From assembly GCF_015355625.1 (NCBI RefSeq), contig NZ_JACLAF010000013.1, forward strand, positions 62,001 through 126,000: 64,000 bases of DNA, in the 5' to 3' direction. Below the pieces are notes generated by a model, which worked only from the letters and a program-made list of their open reading frames with translations, ran no database searches and was not told the origin of the DNA. This document shows, piece by piece, positions 41,740 through 51,245 of this stretch. Numbering within the stretch: the stretch's first letter is position 1; each line of letters begins with the position of its first letter. Source of the stretch: Tamlana sp. I1. Lineage in GTDB: Bacteria > Bacteroidota > Bacteroidia > Flavobacteriales > Flavobacteriaceae. The position numbers were made by a program, and so were the translations under genes.

Positions 41740-43905
41740 CTACTTTTGAACTGATGTACCATTTGTAGCGGCTACTTTTTTTGCTGGATAAGCCATTTTC
41801 ATATCTTCTAGTACGTTTATCGCTTCATCAATATAAACATCCTGACTCAAGCTTTCGTGCCAACGCTCTCTTTTTTCCTTTAGATCGGTGGTATCTTTTT
41901 TGAAAAGTGACTTCTCGTAAGTTGTTGAATCGAAAGTTAAATTTGTTTTATAATATGAAATGCCTTCAAACTTTAAAGCTTCACTTTCGTTACGCTCATT
42001 TTCTGCATCGTACTTTTTATAATTTAAAGAATAAACTGTTTCGTCAATTTTACTTTTTACCCATTTAGCGTTTTCACCAATAAGTCTTAATTGCTCATTA
42101 TGGCTCATACGTTCTTTGCTTCTTGCAACGGTTGTATCGTAATCGTAATTATTCTCCCATGGTGTAAATGGAGCTGCATCAATTTCATCCCAAGGTAAAG
42201 GGTTTTCTTTATCTTTTTCTCCTACATCAATATAACTAAAACGCCCTGGCACTTCTACATCACTTTTAACACCTTCTAACTGCACTGAACCGCCATTAAT
42301 TCTATAATACTTCTGTGTTGTAAGGGCTAATGCTCCTAAATCGCCACTTGTATTATTTCTTAACATGTTGTTCAAATTAATTACATTTTGAACAGTTCCT
42401 TTACCATAAGTTTGTTTGCCGCCAATAATTATGGCGCGTTTATAATCTTGCATGGCTGCAGCCATAATTTCGGAAGCTGAAGCTGAAATCTCATTAACCA
42501 AAATTACTAACGGGCCATCCCAAGTGATCGATTTATCACGGTCCTTTAAAATTTCTTTAGCCTCGCCCGTAGAACGCACTTGTACAATTGGCCCCTCTTT
42601 AATAAACAACCCAGCCATATCGACAACTGTTGGTAAAGACCCTCCGCCATTATTACGTAAATCTAAAACCAAACCTTCCATGCCTTCTTCTTTTAAATGT
42701 TCGATTTCTCGTTTAACATCTTTGGCTGCATTTACATTTTTATAATCTTTAAAATCTACATAAAAAGCTGGCAAATTAATAACACCAAACTTTTTACCAT
42801 CCTTTTCTACAACAGATGATTTTGCATAGGTTTCAACCAACTCGACCACATCTCTTGTAATTACAACATCTTTAATGGTTCCGTTAACTTTTTTAATGGT
42901 TAAAATGACTTTCGTGCCTTTTGGACCTTTAATATATTTTATGGCATCGCTAATTCGCATACCTACGATACTAATAGGATACTCTTCATATTCTTGTCTT
43001 ACTTTTAAAATAATATCTTCAACATCTAGTTTTTTACTTCTCCAAGCAGGCCCACCAGAAATTAATTCTACAATTTTAATGTAATCCATTCTTTTTTGTA
43101 ATCTAGCCCCAATACCTTCTAATTTCCCAGACATTCGCTGATCGAAATCTTCTTTATTTTTAGGCGCCAAATAATAAGTATGTGGATCGTATTCCTCAAC
43201 AATACTGTTTACATACATCGCAAAATAATCTTCACGTTTTAAATCGTCAATATTATCATGGTAATGAATATCTACAGATTTCAAAGTAGATTCACGTGCA
43301 TCTTTTTCAATTTGCTCTAAACTTTTCATTTCGTATTTAGGGTCGAATTCCTTAGCTAATTCTTCCTGTTTAAGCAAATCATCATAATTAGAAATGGTTG
43401 AAAACTTGAGTAATTTTCTCCAACGATCACGCATCTCTTTTTTGTTTTTCACAAAATTTGTTTTATCGTAATCGGTTTCGTAAGATTCGTCAATCGTATA
43501 ATCAAAAGGCTCTGAAAGCACTTCTTTGTAAATTTCTTCACCTTCAGCAATTCGCTTTAACAAACGTTCGTGAACCACATCGAAAAAGGTGATTTCGTTA
43601 TTTTTTAATTGTTCATCTAACAAGAATTTATACTTTTCAAAATCCTTTATATCAGAATCGTAAAAATAACGTTTCACGGGGTCGACTGCTTTAATGTAGT
43701 GGTTGTATAAATTTTCAGAAAATGTATTATCGATAGCAATCGGATCAAAATGACCTTGTTCTAATACAAAGGTTATTATTTGAATTAATAGTTTGTCTTT
43801 ATCGGGATTACTAAACTTTTTAGTGGTAAAACTACAAGAGGCAAAAGCCAATAATAGTAAAAGTGAGAGTACTTTATAATTCCTTTTCATAATGTTCTTC
43901 ATCAT
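41740..43905 (-). CDS. prc: Carboxy-terminal processing (tail-specific) protease, S41 family
   Basis: A periplasmic serine protease of the Prc type, 721 residues. It starts with a lipoprotein-like signal (LLLLLAFASCSF, Cys near 24), has an N-terminal helical domain (about 30-240), a PDZ domain around KRMDYIKIVELISGGPAW to GPKGTKVILTIK, and the S41 catalytic core. Catalytic residues are the middle Ser of SASASE and the Lys of GKGTVQ. A C-terminal DUF3340-like region follows. In other bacteria Prc trims lipoproteins and cell-wall hydrolases. Two nearby ATGs at the start leave a few residues uncertain. Confidence 0.94.
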   Translation of the reverse strand: MMKNIMKRNYKVLSLLLLLAFASCSFTTKKFSNPDKDKLLIQIITFVLEQGHFDPIAIDNTFSENLYNHYIKAVDPVKRYFYDSDIKDFEKYKFLLDEQLKNNEITFFDVVHERLLKRIAEGEEIYKEVLSEPFDYTIDESYETDYDKTNFVKNKKEMRDRWRKLLKFSTISNYDDLLKQEELAKEFDPKYEMKSLEQIEKDARESTLKSVDIHYHDNIDDLKREDYFAMYVNSIVEEYDPHTYYLAPKNKEDFDQRMSGKLEGIGARLQKRMDYIKIVELISGGPAWRSKKLDVEDIILKVRQEYEEYPISIVGMRISDAIKYIKGPKGTKVILTIKKVNGTIKDVVITRDVVELVETYAKSSVVEKDGKKFGVINLPAFYVDFKDYKNVNAAKDVKREIEHLKEEGMEGLVLDLRNNGGGSLPTVVDMAGLFIKEGPIVQVRSTGEAKEILKDRDKSITWDGPLVILVNEISASASEIMAAAMQDYKRAIIIGGKQTYGKGTVQNVINLNNMLRNNTSGDLGALALTTQKYYRINGGSVQLEGVKSDVEVPGRFSYIDVGEKDKENPLPWDEIDAAPFTPWENNYDYDTTVARSKERMSHNEQLRLIGENAKWVKSKIDETVYSLNYKKYDAENERNESEALKFEGISYYKTNLTFDSTTYEKSLFKKDTTDLKEKRERWHESLSQDVYIDEAINVLEDMKMAYPAKKVAATNGTSVQK

Positions 43906-44038
43906 TTATAATATTTGATTTTCAAAGAAGGCACAGCTTATTTTTCACTAAAATAAAGAAAAAACTATGCCAACATCTAGAATTGCGACTAATTTTTTGT
44001 TAAACCGAAGAAAATAAGTCTAAACTAGCTAAAATCCG

Positions 44039-44046
44039 TATTTTTG
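44039..44046 (+). promoter_or_regulatory. surE promoter -7 box
   Basis: TATTTTTG, an exact TAnnTTTG match, 21 bp upstream of the ATG at 44068. It overlaps a possible TTG start at 44044, which would then not be transcribed; this supports the ATG. Confidence 0.5.
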
Positions 44047-44067
44047 CAATGCTATTTAAAAGACAAA

Positions 44068-44844
44068 ATGACAAAAAAACCACTAATTTTAGTTACTAAT
44101 GACGATGGCATTAGCGCACCTGGAATTCGAACTTTAATTTCTGTAATGAACACGATTGGCGAGGTAGTCGTAGTAGCTCCAGACAGCGCACAAAGCGGTA
44201 TGGGACATGCTATTACCCTAAATTCCACCTTATATGCTGAAGAAGTTTTTATAGACAACGGGCCACAAAAAGAATACACCTGCTCGGGAACCCCTGCCGA
44301 TTGTGTAAAAATTGCTATTCGTGAAATTTTAGACCGAAAGCCTGATCTTTGTGTTTCTGGCATTAACCACGGATCAAACTCATCTATAAACGTTATTTAT
44401 TCTGGAACCATGAGTGCTGCGATTGAAGCTGGTATTGAAGGCATTCCTGCCATAGGATTTTCACTACTAGATTACAGTTGGAATGCAAATTTTGAAGCTT
44501 GCGGAACTTATGTTAAAACCATAGCTGAAAACGTTTTAAAAAATGGCATCCCAAATGGTGTTGTACTTAATGTAAATCTGCCAAATATTTCAGAAAAAGC
44601 CATAAAAGGTATTAAAATTTGCAGACAAGCCAAAGCCAATTGGGTTGAAGAATTTGACAAGCGTAAAACACCACAAGGCAAAGATTATTATTGGCTTACT
44701 GGGAAATTTGTTAATTTAGACGGCGGAGAAGACACCGATGAATGGGCACTTGAAAATGGCTTTGTGTCGATTGTGCCAACACAATTTGATTTAACGGCAC
44801 ACCACTTTATTAAAGACTTAAACACATGGAAATTAAATGATTAA
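44068..44844 (+). CDS. surE: 5'/3'-nucleotidase SurE
   Basis: A metal-dependent nucleoside monophosphate phosphatase of stationary-phase survival, 258 residues from the ATG at 44068. The metal site TNDDG lies near the N-terminus; SGTPADCVKIA, SGINHGSNSSINVIYSGTMSAAIEA and GFSLLDY are family signatures. The upstream TTG at 44044 would add 8 residues that overlap the promoter box, so I prefer the ATG. It overlaps the next gene by 8 bp. Confidence 0.96.
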   Translation: MTKKPLILVTNDDGISAPGIRTLISVMNTIGEVVVVAPDSAQSGMGHAITLNSTLYAEEVFIDNGPQKEYTCSGTPADCVKIAIREILDRKPDLCVSGINHGSNSSINVIYSGTMSAAIEAGIEGIPAIGFSLLDYSWNANFEACGTYVKTIAENVLKNGIPNGVVLNVNLPNISEKAIKGIKICRQAKANWVEEFDKRKTPQGKDYYWLTGKFVNLDGGEDTDEWALENGFVSIVPTQFDLTAHHFIKDLNTWKLND

Positions 44845-45121
44845 AAAAGACGTTTTTATAGGCATGCTCGTTGGTTTAATAGCTAATGGCATAGGCTTAT
44901 TTCTTACCGCCACTTTATTAGGACAAGGCGATGATCTTTTAACCGTAATTAAAGCTGCTGCCCGTGAGGGTTTTCTTGGAAAACTGATTAGCTTAGGGGC
45001 TATATTAAACCTAATTGCTTTTTTTGTTTTTATAAGAAAACGACAAGATTACAAAGCACGTGGTGTTTTGTTAATTACCGTATTTATTGCTGTTTTTACC
45101 TTTCTTTTTAAGCTCTATTAA
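44837..45121 (+). CDS. Small membrane protein
   Basis: A 94-residue protein with two or three hydrophobic segments (GMLVGLIANGIGLFLTATLL near the start, LISLGAILNLIAFFVFI, and VLLITVFIAVFTFLF at the end). It has no catalytic motif. It overlaps surE by 8 bp and precedes lpxB by 48 bp; the trio surE-this-lpxB is, to my knowledge, common in Flavobacteriaceae. Function unknown; the context suggests an envelope role. Confidence 0.8.
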   Translation: MIKKDVFIGMLVGLIANGIGLFLTATLLGQGDDLLTVIKAAAREGFLGKLISLGAILNLIAFFVFIRKRQDYKARGVLLITVFIAVFTFLFKLY

Positions 45122-45169
45122 ATACTATTGATTGCATGTATTTTATTCTGAAAAAGTTAATATAACCTT

Positions 45170-46282
45170 ATGAAATATTACATTATAGCTGGTGAAGCAT
45201 CGGGCGATTTGCATGGCTCCAATCTTATAAAGGAACTGTTGAATGTAGACGTACATGCAGAGATCCGATTTTGGGGTGGCGATCTTATGCAAGCTGCTGG
45301 AGGCACTTTAGTGAAACACTATAAAGAGCGTGCTTTTATGGGGTTTTCTGAAGTGATTTTGAACATCAATAAAATTTTCAAACTCATTTCGTTTTGTAAA
45401 AGTGATATTGAAGCTTTTAATCCAGATGTTGTTATTTTTATTGATAATTCAGGTTTTAATCTTCCTATTGCCAAATGGGCCAAACAAAAAGGCTTTAGAA
45501 CCAATTATTACATTTCACCACAAGTTTGGGCATCGCGAGCTAGCAGAACTAAAGCTATAAAACGTGATATTGATGCCATGTTTGTTATTTTACCTTTTGT
45601 AAAAAAGTTCTACAAAAAATACGACTACGAGGTTACTTTCGTGGGACATCCTTTAATTGATGCCATTGCAAACCGTGAGCAAATTAGCGAGTTTGAATTT
45701 AGAAAAACCAATAATCTTAGCGACAAACCTATTATCGCCTTACTTCCTGGAAGCCGAAAACAAGAAATTAAAAAAATGCTTTCCGTAATGCTTAGTTTGG
45801 TTGACAATTATCCAAACCATCAATTTGTAATTGCTGGAGCTCCCAGTCAGGAATACGATTTTTATAAATCATTTATTAAATCGGAAAATGTTAAATTTAT
45901 TGCCAATAAAACTTACGATTTATTAAGCATTTCTAACGCTGCCTTAGTCACTTCTGGAACAGCAACTTTAGAAACTGCGTTGTTTAAAGTCCCGCAAGTG
46001 GTTTGCTATAAAGGCAGTACAATTTCGTATCATATTGCAAAACGCATTATAACTTTAAAATTTATTTCGCTTGTTAACTTGGTTATGGATCGTGAAGTGG
46101 TTACAGAATTAATTCAAAACGACTTCAATAAAAAAAGACTAACCGAAGAACTTAATAAGATTTTAAATGCTGATTTTCGTAAAAAATTATTTTTAGATTA
46201 TTATGAATTAGAACGTGTTTTAGGCGGAAAAGGAGCAAGTAAAAAAACAGCGCAATTAATTTATGATGGTATTAAATCTTAA
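45170..46282 (+). CDS. lpxB: Lipid-A-disaccharide synthase
   Basis: A GT-B glycosyltransferase of lipid A synthesis: it condenses lipid X with UDP-diacylglucosamine at the inner-membrane surface. The 370-residue protein starts with the family signature GEASGDLHGSNLI and has FRTNYYISPQVWASR, GHPLIDAI, LLPGSRKQEIKKML and the donor-site SGTATLETALF. Its presence shows a conventional Gram-negative lipid A pathway. Confidence 0.97.
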   Translation: MKYYIIAGEASGDLHGSNLIKELLNVDVHAEIRFWGGDLMQAAGGTLVKHYKERAFMGFSEVILNINKIFKLISFCKSDIEAFNPDVVIFIDNSGFNLPIAKWAKQKGFRTNYYISPQVWASRASRTKAIKRDIDAMFVILPFVKKFYKKYDYEVTFVGHPLIDAIANREQISEFEFRKTNNLSDKPIIALLPGSRKQEIKKMLSVMLSLVDNYPNHQFVIAGAPSQEYDFYKSFIKSENVKFIANKTYDLLSISNAALVTSGTATLETALFKVPQVVCYKGSTISYHIAKRIITLKFISLVNLVMDREVVTELIQNDFNKKRLTEELNKILNADFRKKLFLDYYELERVLGGKGASKKTAQLIYDGIKS

Positions 46283-46289
46283 GTTTTAC

Positions 46290-46859
46290 ATGAAGAAAGG
46301 CATCATACTCATAGCACTAATTATAAGTTTTAGCAGTTGTAAATCTAGCAAACGAGCTAAACAAAAAACGGCCTCTTCACAGCAAATCGACACTAAAAAA
46401 ATAGCAGAAACAACCGATTCTTACAACATTAAGTCTGATGATGTTTTACCTACTGATGAAAAAAAATCTTCAAAAAGTAAAGCCGAAAATATAATAGACT
46501 ATGCACTACAATTTGAAGGTGTGCGCTACAAATGGGGAGGCACCACAAAATCTGGGATGGATTGTTCTGGTTTGGTTTACGAATCTTTTAGATCTAGCGA
46601 TATTATACTGCCTAGGATTTCTAGAGACATCGCAAAAAAAGGCAGTAAAGTCGCCTTAAAGAAAGTACATATAGGTGATTTATTATTTTTTAAAACCGGA
46701 AACCGAAGAAACTCCATAAATCACGTAGGTCTTATCGTTGCTATTAGAAACAACGATATTGAATTTATTCACGCCACCACAAGTCGAGGTGTTATTATTT
46801 CGCATTTAAATGAAACTTATTGGTTAAATGCTTTTGAAGAAGCGCGTCGTGTTTTGTAA
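46290..46859 (+). CDS. NlpC/P60 (C40) family cell-wall peptidase, lipoprotein
   Basis: A cysteine peptidase that cleaves peptidoglycan stem peptides. From the ATG at 46290 the protein is 189 residues: a signal ending in the lipobox ISFSSC (Cys near residue 17), a Lys/Ser-rich linker (about 20-65) and the C40 domain. The catalytic Cys is in KSGMDCSGLVYES, the His in SINHVGLIV and the third residue in FIHATTSRGV. Upstream in-frame ATGs (46263, 46266) lie inside lpxB and would spoil the lipoprotein signal. Confidence 0.93.
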   Translation: MKKGIILIALIISFSSCKSSKRAKQKTASSQQIDTKKIAETTDSYNIKSDDVLPTDEKKSSKSKAENIIDYALQFEGVRYKWGGTTKSGMDCSGLVYESFRSSDIILPRISRDIAKKGSKVALKKVHIGDLLFFKTGNRRNSINHVGLIVAIRNNDIEFIHATTSRGVIISHLNETYWLNAFEEARRVL

Positions 46860-46882
46860 GATTTTTTATATCTTACAAGCTT

Positions 46883-48922
46883 ATGAAGCTACTCAATTTT
46901 GCTGTTATTAAATTAACCGTTTGTTTAATTCTTGGGATTATTCTCAGTTATTATTTTGAAATTTCTTTATATATAGCTTTAAGTCTATCTGCCTTATGCT
47001 CAACATTTCTCTTGTTATTTTTAATCCTTGCCAAAAAACAGTTTAAAGAAACAGTTTGGTTTGGACTTACCGCCTATGCAACCCTGATTAGCATTGGAAT
47101 TTTAACTACAAGTGCTCACAATCAACAGAATTTTAAAAATCATTATTCATATTTCATCTCTTCAAATAACAAGGCGTTAAGCACCATTACATTTCGAGTT
47201 CGAGAAGTTTTAAAACCAGGAACTTATCACGATAAATATGTTGTTGATATTTTAGAAATTGACAGCAATAAAGTCAAAGGGAAATCCTTATTAAATATTG
47301 AAAAAGACAGTTTAATTTCGCCACTGCATGTTGATGATTTATTAGTTAGCCGAACACCTTTTAAAGATTTAAAACCACCTCTAAATCCGCATCAATTTGA
47401 TTATAAAAACTACCTAGCGAAGCAATACATTTACCATCAAATTTTCGAGAAAAATAGCTCTCTATTAAAAGTTGAATCGAATACGAAAACCTTATTGGGT
47501 TTAGCCGATAAGATTCGCCAACATATAAATACAAAACTCAAATCTTATCATTTTAAACCCGACCAGCTTGCCATTATAAATGCACTTTTATTGGGGCAAC
47601 GTCAAGATATTAGTAAAACTGTTTATACCCATTACACCAATGCTGGCGCCATTCATATTCTTGCCGTTTCAGGTTTGCACATTGGAATTATATTATTGAT
47701 TCTAAGCTATCTTCTAAAACCACTAGAACATTTTAAACATGGAAAAATTATTAAAACTATTTTGTTGGTTGGCCTGCTGTGGAGTTTTGCCATAATAGCA
47801 GGTTTATCGGCTTCGGTTACACGAGCTGTAACCATGTTTAGCATCATTACCATAGCTGCTAACTTAAAAAGACCTACAAACCTATATAACACACTTGCTA
47901 TAAGCATGTTTGTTATTTTACTTTTTAAACCGCTATTTTTATTTGATGTTGGTTTTCAACTCAGTTATTTAGCAGTTTTTTCTATTGTTACCATAGACCC
48001 GCATTTGTATAAATTATGGCAACCTAAAAATAAAATCCTCGATATCTATTGGCATACGCTTACCGTTACTATTGCTGCCCAAATCGGTATAGCTCCGCTT
48101 TCGCTTTATTATTTTCATCAGTTTCCTAGCTTATTTTTCGTTTCCAATTTAGTTATTATTCCGTTGTTGGGAGTCGTATTAGGCTTAGGCATTATTATCA
48201 TAATTCTGGGTATTATAAATATATTACCTCAATTTTTAGCTGATTTATACGGCAGTATCATCAGCGTAATGAATGCTTTTATTGGATGGATTTCACATCA
48301 AGAAACCTTCCTATTTAAAGATATTTCATTCAGTATATTAAATCTTTTGATGTCCTATTTACTGATTATTTCTATATATCAATTTTCAACTAAAAGAAAT
48401 CCTCAAACCTTAACATTCTTCTTAATTTCGGTATTAATTATACAAACAGCCTTAATTTTCAATAAAGCAAATCCTTCTTCAGATGAATTTATTGTGTTTC
48501 ATAAAAGCAGATTTAGTCTCTTAGGACATAAAACAGATCATAAAATATGTGTAGCTCATAATTTTGAAAATGAAACAGCTACAACCAACAACATTATTAA
48601 GAATTATGTTGTTGAAAATCATTTAGAAACCATTGAAGAAGATTCCATTCGGAACATTTATCAAATCAACAACAAGTATCTTTTTATTGTAGATCATTTA
48701 GGCATTTACAACATCAAGTCTATAAAACCTGAATATGTTTTACTTCGTGAATCGCCAAAACTTAATTTGAACCGTTTGATTGATTCCTTAAAACCCAAAT
48801 ACATAATTGCCGATGGCAGCAATTATAAATCGTATATAAACCAATGGGAAACTATTTGTAAAGAAAGAAAACTGCCTTTTCATCAAACCAACAAACAAGG
48901 TGCTTTTATAATTAAATATTAA
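46883..48922 (+). CDS. comEC: ComEC/Rec2 family competence protein
   Basis: A polytopic membrane protein forming the DNA channel in natural transformation, 679 residues. It has a short N-terminal membrane region with a DUF4131-like soluble insert (about 90-190), then the Competence domain from about residue 220 with the signature HILAVSGLHIGIIL and several further helices. The C-terminal part (about 500-679) is soluble but I see no metallo-beta-lactamase HxHxDH motif, so the hydrolase domain seems absent or very diverged, as in other Bacteroidota. It follows the peptidase gene by 23 bp. Confidence 0.92.
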   Translation: MKLLNFAVIKLTVCLILGIILSYYFEISLYIALSLSALCSTFLLLFLILAKKQFKETVWFGLTAYATLISIGILTTSAHNQQNFKNHYSYFISSNNKALSTITFRVREVLKPGTYHDKYVVDILEIDSNKVKGKSLLNIEKDSLISPLHVDDLLVSRTPFKDLKPPLNPHQFDYKNYLAKQYIYHQIFEKNSSLLKVESNTKTLLGLADKIRQHINTKLKSYHFKPDQLAIINALLLGQRQDISKTVYTHYTNAGAIHILAVSGLHIGIILLILSYLLKPLEHFKHGKIIKTILLVGLLWSFAIIAGLSASVTRAVTMFSIITIAANLKRPTNLYNTLAISMFVILLFKPLFLFDVGFQLSYLAVFSIVTIDPHLYKLWQPKNKILDIYWHTLTVTIAAQIGIAPLSLYYFHQFPSLFFVSNLVIIPLLGVVLGLGIIIIILGIINILPQFLADLYGSIISVMNAFIGWISHQETFLFKDISFSILNLLMSYLLIISIYQFSTKRNPQTLTFFLISVLIIQTALIFNKANPSSDEFIVFHKSRFSLLGHKTDHKICVAHNFENETATTNNIIKNYVVENHLETIEEDSIRNIYQINNKYLFIVDHLGIYNIKSIKPEYVLLRESPKLNLNRLIDSLKPKYIIADGSNYKSYINQWETICKERKLPFHQTNKQGAFIIKY

Positions 48923-49016
48923 TATTTTAATTTGTGCTTAGCACCCTTTCATTGAAATATCCAAGCATTTTGAAGCTTAGTTTTTACATTATCTGTTAGT
49001 ATGAGACGAACAAAAA

Positions 49017-49565
49017 CTAGCTCTTAAATTCAGGTTTAAAAGCTTCATAATATGCATTAAACTGTTCTTGGGTTGTAATGGCTTTATGATCGTCTTGATG
49101 AAACAGTTTTAAATACAACTCGATTTGTTCTGGAGTTTGATACCCTTTTATAGGCGCAATCATTTCTGAATTTTCATCGAAAAACACCACGGTTGGATAG
49201 GCGCCTACTTGTAAATAACGTGTTAAATCATGTACCGAATTTCTTCGATTGGATAATTTAGGGTCGTAATTTGGGTTTTTAAACGTTTTACCTTTGTATT
49301 GTACAACATCATTACCTTCTGCATTAAATTTTACAGCGTAGTAATTTTTGTTTACATAATTGGCCACATCGCTATTTTGAAAAGTGTTTTTATCTAACAT
49401 TTTACAAGGTCCACACCAATTGGTATACACGTCCATCATAATTTTTTTGGGTGTCTTTTTCTGAAGCGCAAGTGCTTCATCTAAAGTTAACCAATTAATC
49501 TCCTGAGCTATAGCGTTAAAACTCAAAAAACCTAAAACCAATGTTATTAATGCAATCTTTTTCAT
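49017..49565 (-). CDS. Periplasmic thioredoxin-family protein
   Basis: A 182-residue exported thioredoxin-like protein: signal peptide (residues about 1-20, ending FNAIAQ), then a thioredoxin fold with the active site TNWCGPCKM and the cis-Pro segment QVGAYPTVVFFDE. The KKIMMDVYTNWCGPC layout resembles DsbD-gamma or thioredoxin_7 proteins, which reduce or carry disulfides in the periplasm. A partner is not evident nearby. It is separated from the peptide transporter genes by a terminator. Confidence 0.88.
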   Translation of the reverse strand: MKKIALITLVLGFLSFNAIAQEINWLTLDEALALQKKTPKKIMMDVYTNWCGPCKMLDKNTFQNSDVANYVNKNYYAVKFNAEGNDVVQYKGKTFKNPNYDPKLSNRRNSVHDLTRYLQVGAYPTVVFFDENSEMIAPIKGYQTPEQIELYLKLFHQDDHKAITTQEQFNAYYEAFKPEFKS

Positions 49566-49600
49566 AATCTAGTTTGTTGTAAAACGAATTCCGAACTTAC

Positions 49601-49626
49601 AAAAAATGCTCCTAATTAGGAGCATT
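49601..49626 (-). terminator. Terminator of the tandem peptide-transporter genes
   Basis: aatgctcctaattaggagcatt (11-bp arms) is a perfect 22-bp palindrome at 49605-49626 with a T run on the minus strand. It lies about 28 bp after the stop of the distal POT gene. Confidence 0.75.
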
Positions 49627-49653
49627 CTTGAATTATTTTCTAATTTATAACGA

Positions 49654-51231
49654 TTAACGTACGCCGTGCATGAGTTTTTTCATGACTGGAGTAAGCGCCA
49701 TTATTATAAGGCCTGCTATAATTGGGACTATAGTAAAGATTAAGAAAAACGTAGCCAAATCGTATTGCGCCGTAATTTTATCAATCATACCTCCCATGGT
49801 TCCTGCAGCCTTATTTCCTAGTCCTACAGCGATATACCAAAGTCCGAACATCATCCCGATTTTAGCAGCTGGCACCAACTTACTCACATAAGAAAGTCCT
49901 ACAGGCGACAACGATAGCTCACCTAAAGTATGTAACAAATAAGCTAAAATTAACCAAATAATACTCACTGAAGCTGTTTGAGCCCCTTGAGGAATCCCTG
50001 CTGAACCATAAGCTAAAACGCCAAAACCAAGACCTAATAAAACTAAGCCTATTCCAAATTTTACGGTAGCTGATGGATTGTATTTACTTTCCCAAATTTT
50101 AGAAACTAAAGGTGCAAAAGCAATAATATAGAAGGAATTTAAAATAGAAAACCACGAAGCAGGCACTTCGGTTTCAACTTCTGAAAATTGATTTTTAAGC
50201 ATCCAAATCACAATACCCCAAATAATTACAAAACTTGTTCCTAAGAAAATATTAGACAAGGGATATTTACTGAAGGTGATTCTAAATAATTGCCATAGCA
50301 CATAAGTAATTATTAGTAATGGTACTACTGTAAGTAATGCGTTTGCCACTCTAAAAATATTTGCAGCATTACCTTCTAATACACGATCGGTATAATCTTT
50401 AGCAAAAATGGTCATTGAACCTCCAGCTTGCTCGAAAGCAGCCCAAAAGAAAATGGTAAAAAAGGCTAAAATAGCAACCACAATGTAACGATCACGTTGT
50501 ACATTGGAAGGCACAACCTCTTCTTCAACAATTGGGTCTTCACTCTGAGTTTCTATAGCATCATCATATTCTATGGAATCTGAAGGAGACAATCCAATGC
50601 GCCCAAAAATCTTTTGAGAAAACCAAAATTGCAACATGCCGAAAAACATAAAAATTCCAGCTAAACCGAAACCATAATGCCAGCCCACCATCTCACCAAT
50701 ATAACCGCAAAGCAAAATCCCTAAAAAGGCACCCGCATTTACACCCATATAGAAAATAGTAAAAGCACCATCTTTTTTATCTTGAGCATTCTTATAAACC
50801 CCATTAATAATGGAAGTGATATTTGGCTTGAATAATCCGTTACCTGCTACTAATAAACCAATACCTAAGTATAAACTCCATGGCGTATCTAGAGCCATGG
50901 CGGCATGACCGGCAGTCATTATAAAAGCTCCAATAGCAACGGCTTTTCTATAGCCTAAAAATTTATCGGCTAAAAACCCACCAAGAATTGGCGAAAAATA
51001 AACTAACATAGTGTAGGTTCCGTATAGACCAAGCGCTTCTTCACGCGACCAAGCCCAACCTCCATCAATTAAGGCCGATGTTAAAAACAACACCAAAATG
51101 GCACGCATTCCGTAATAGGAAAAACGCTCCCACATTTCAGTAAAAAATAAAACAAATAAACCAGATGGGTGGCCCATTAAAAGTTTGCGGTTCATATCCG
51201 AACCTTCGAATCTAACTTTAGTCATTTCCAT
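49654..51231 (-). CDS. POT-family proton-dependent peptide transporter (copy 2)
   Basis: An inner-membrane di- and tripeptide importer of the POT/PTR family, major facilitator fold, 525 residues. The proton-coupling motif ExxERFxYYG is present in helix 1 (FFTEMWERFSYYGMRA), with GGFLADKFLGYRKAV after helix 2 and FTIFYMGVNAGAFLGILLCG (PTR signature) further on. A cytoplasmic acidic loop (EYDDAIETQSEDPIVEEE) lies in the middle. It is 14 bp downstream of a paralogue, so the two are co-transcribed. Confidence 0.94.
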   Translation of the reverse strand: MEMTKVRFEGSDMNRKLLMGHPSGLFVLFFTEMWERFSYYGMRAILVLFLTSALIDGGWAWSREEALGLYGTYTMLVYFSPILGGFLADKFLGYRKAVAIGAFIMTAGHAAMALDTPWSLYLGIGLLVAGNGLFKPNITSIINGVYKNAQDKKDGAFTIFYMGVNAGAFLGILLCGYIGEMVGWHYGFGLAGIFMFFGMLQFWFSQKIFGRIGLSPSDSIEYDDAIETQSEDPIVEEEVVPSNVQRDRYIVVAILAFFTIFFWAAFEQAGGSMTIFAKDYTDRVLEGNAANIFRVANALLTVVPLLIITYVLWQLFRITFSKYPLSNIFLGTSFVIIWGIVIWMLKNQFSEVETEVPASWFSILNSFYIIAFAPLVSKIWESKYNPSATVKFGIGLVLLGLGFGVLAYGSAGIPQGAQTASVSIIWLILAYLLHTLGELSLSPVGLSYVSKLVPAAKIGMMFGLWYIAVGLGNKAAGTMGGMIDKITAQYDLATFFLIFTIVPIIAGLIIMALTPVMKKLMHGVR

Positions 51232-51245
51232 TATTTATGTATCTT

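Noticed and set aside
44044-44067. TTG start for surE at 44044
   Set aside because: It overlaps the -7 box at 44039-44046 and adds residues not typical of the family.
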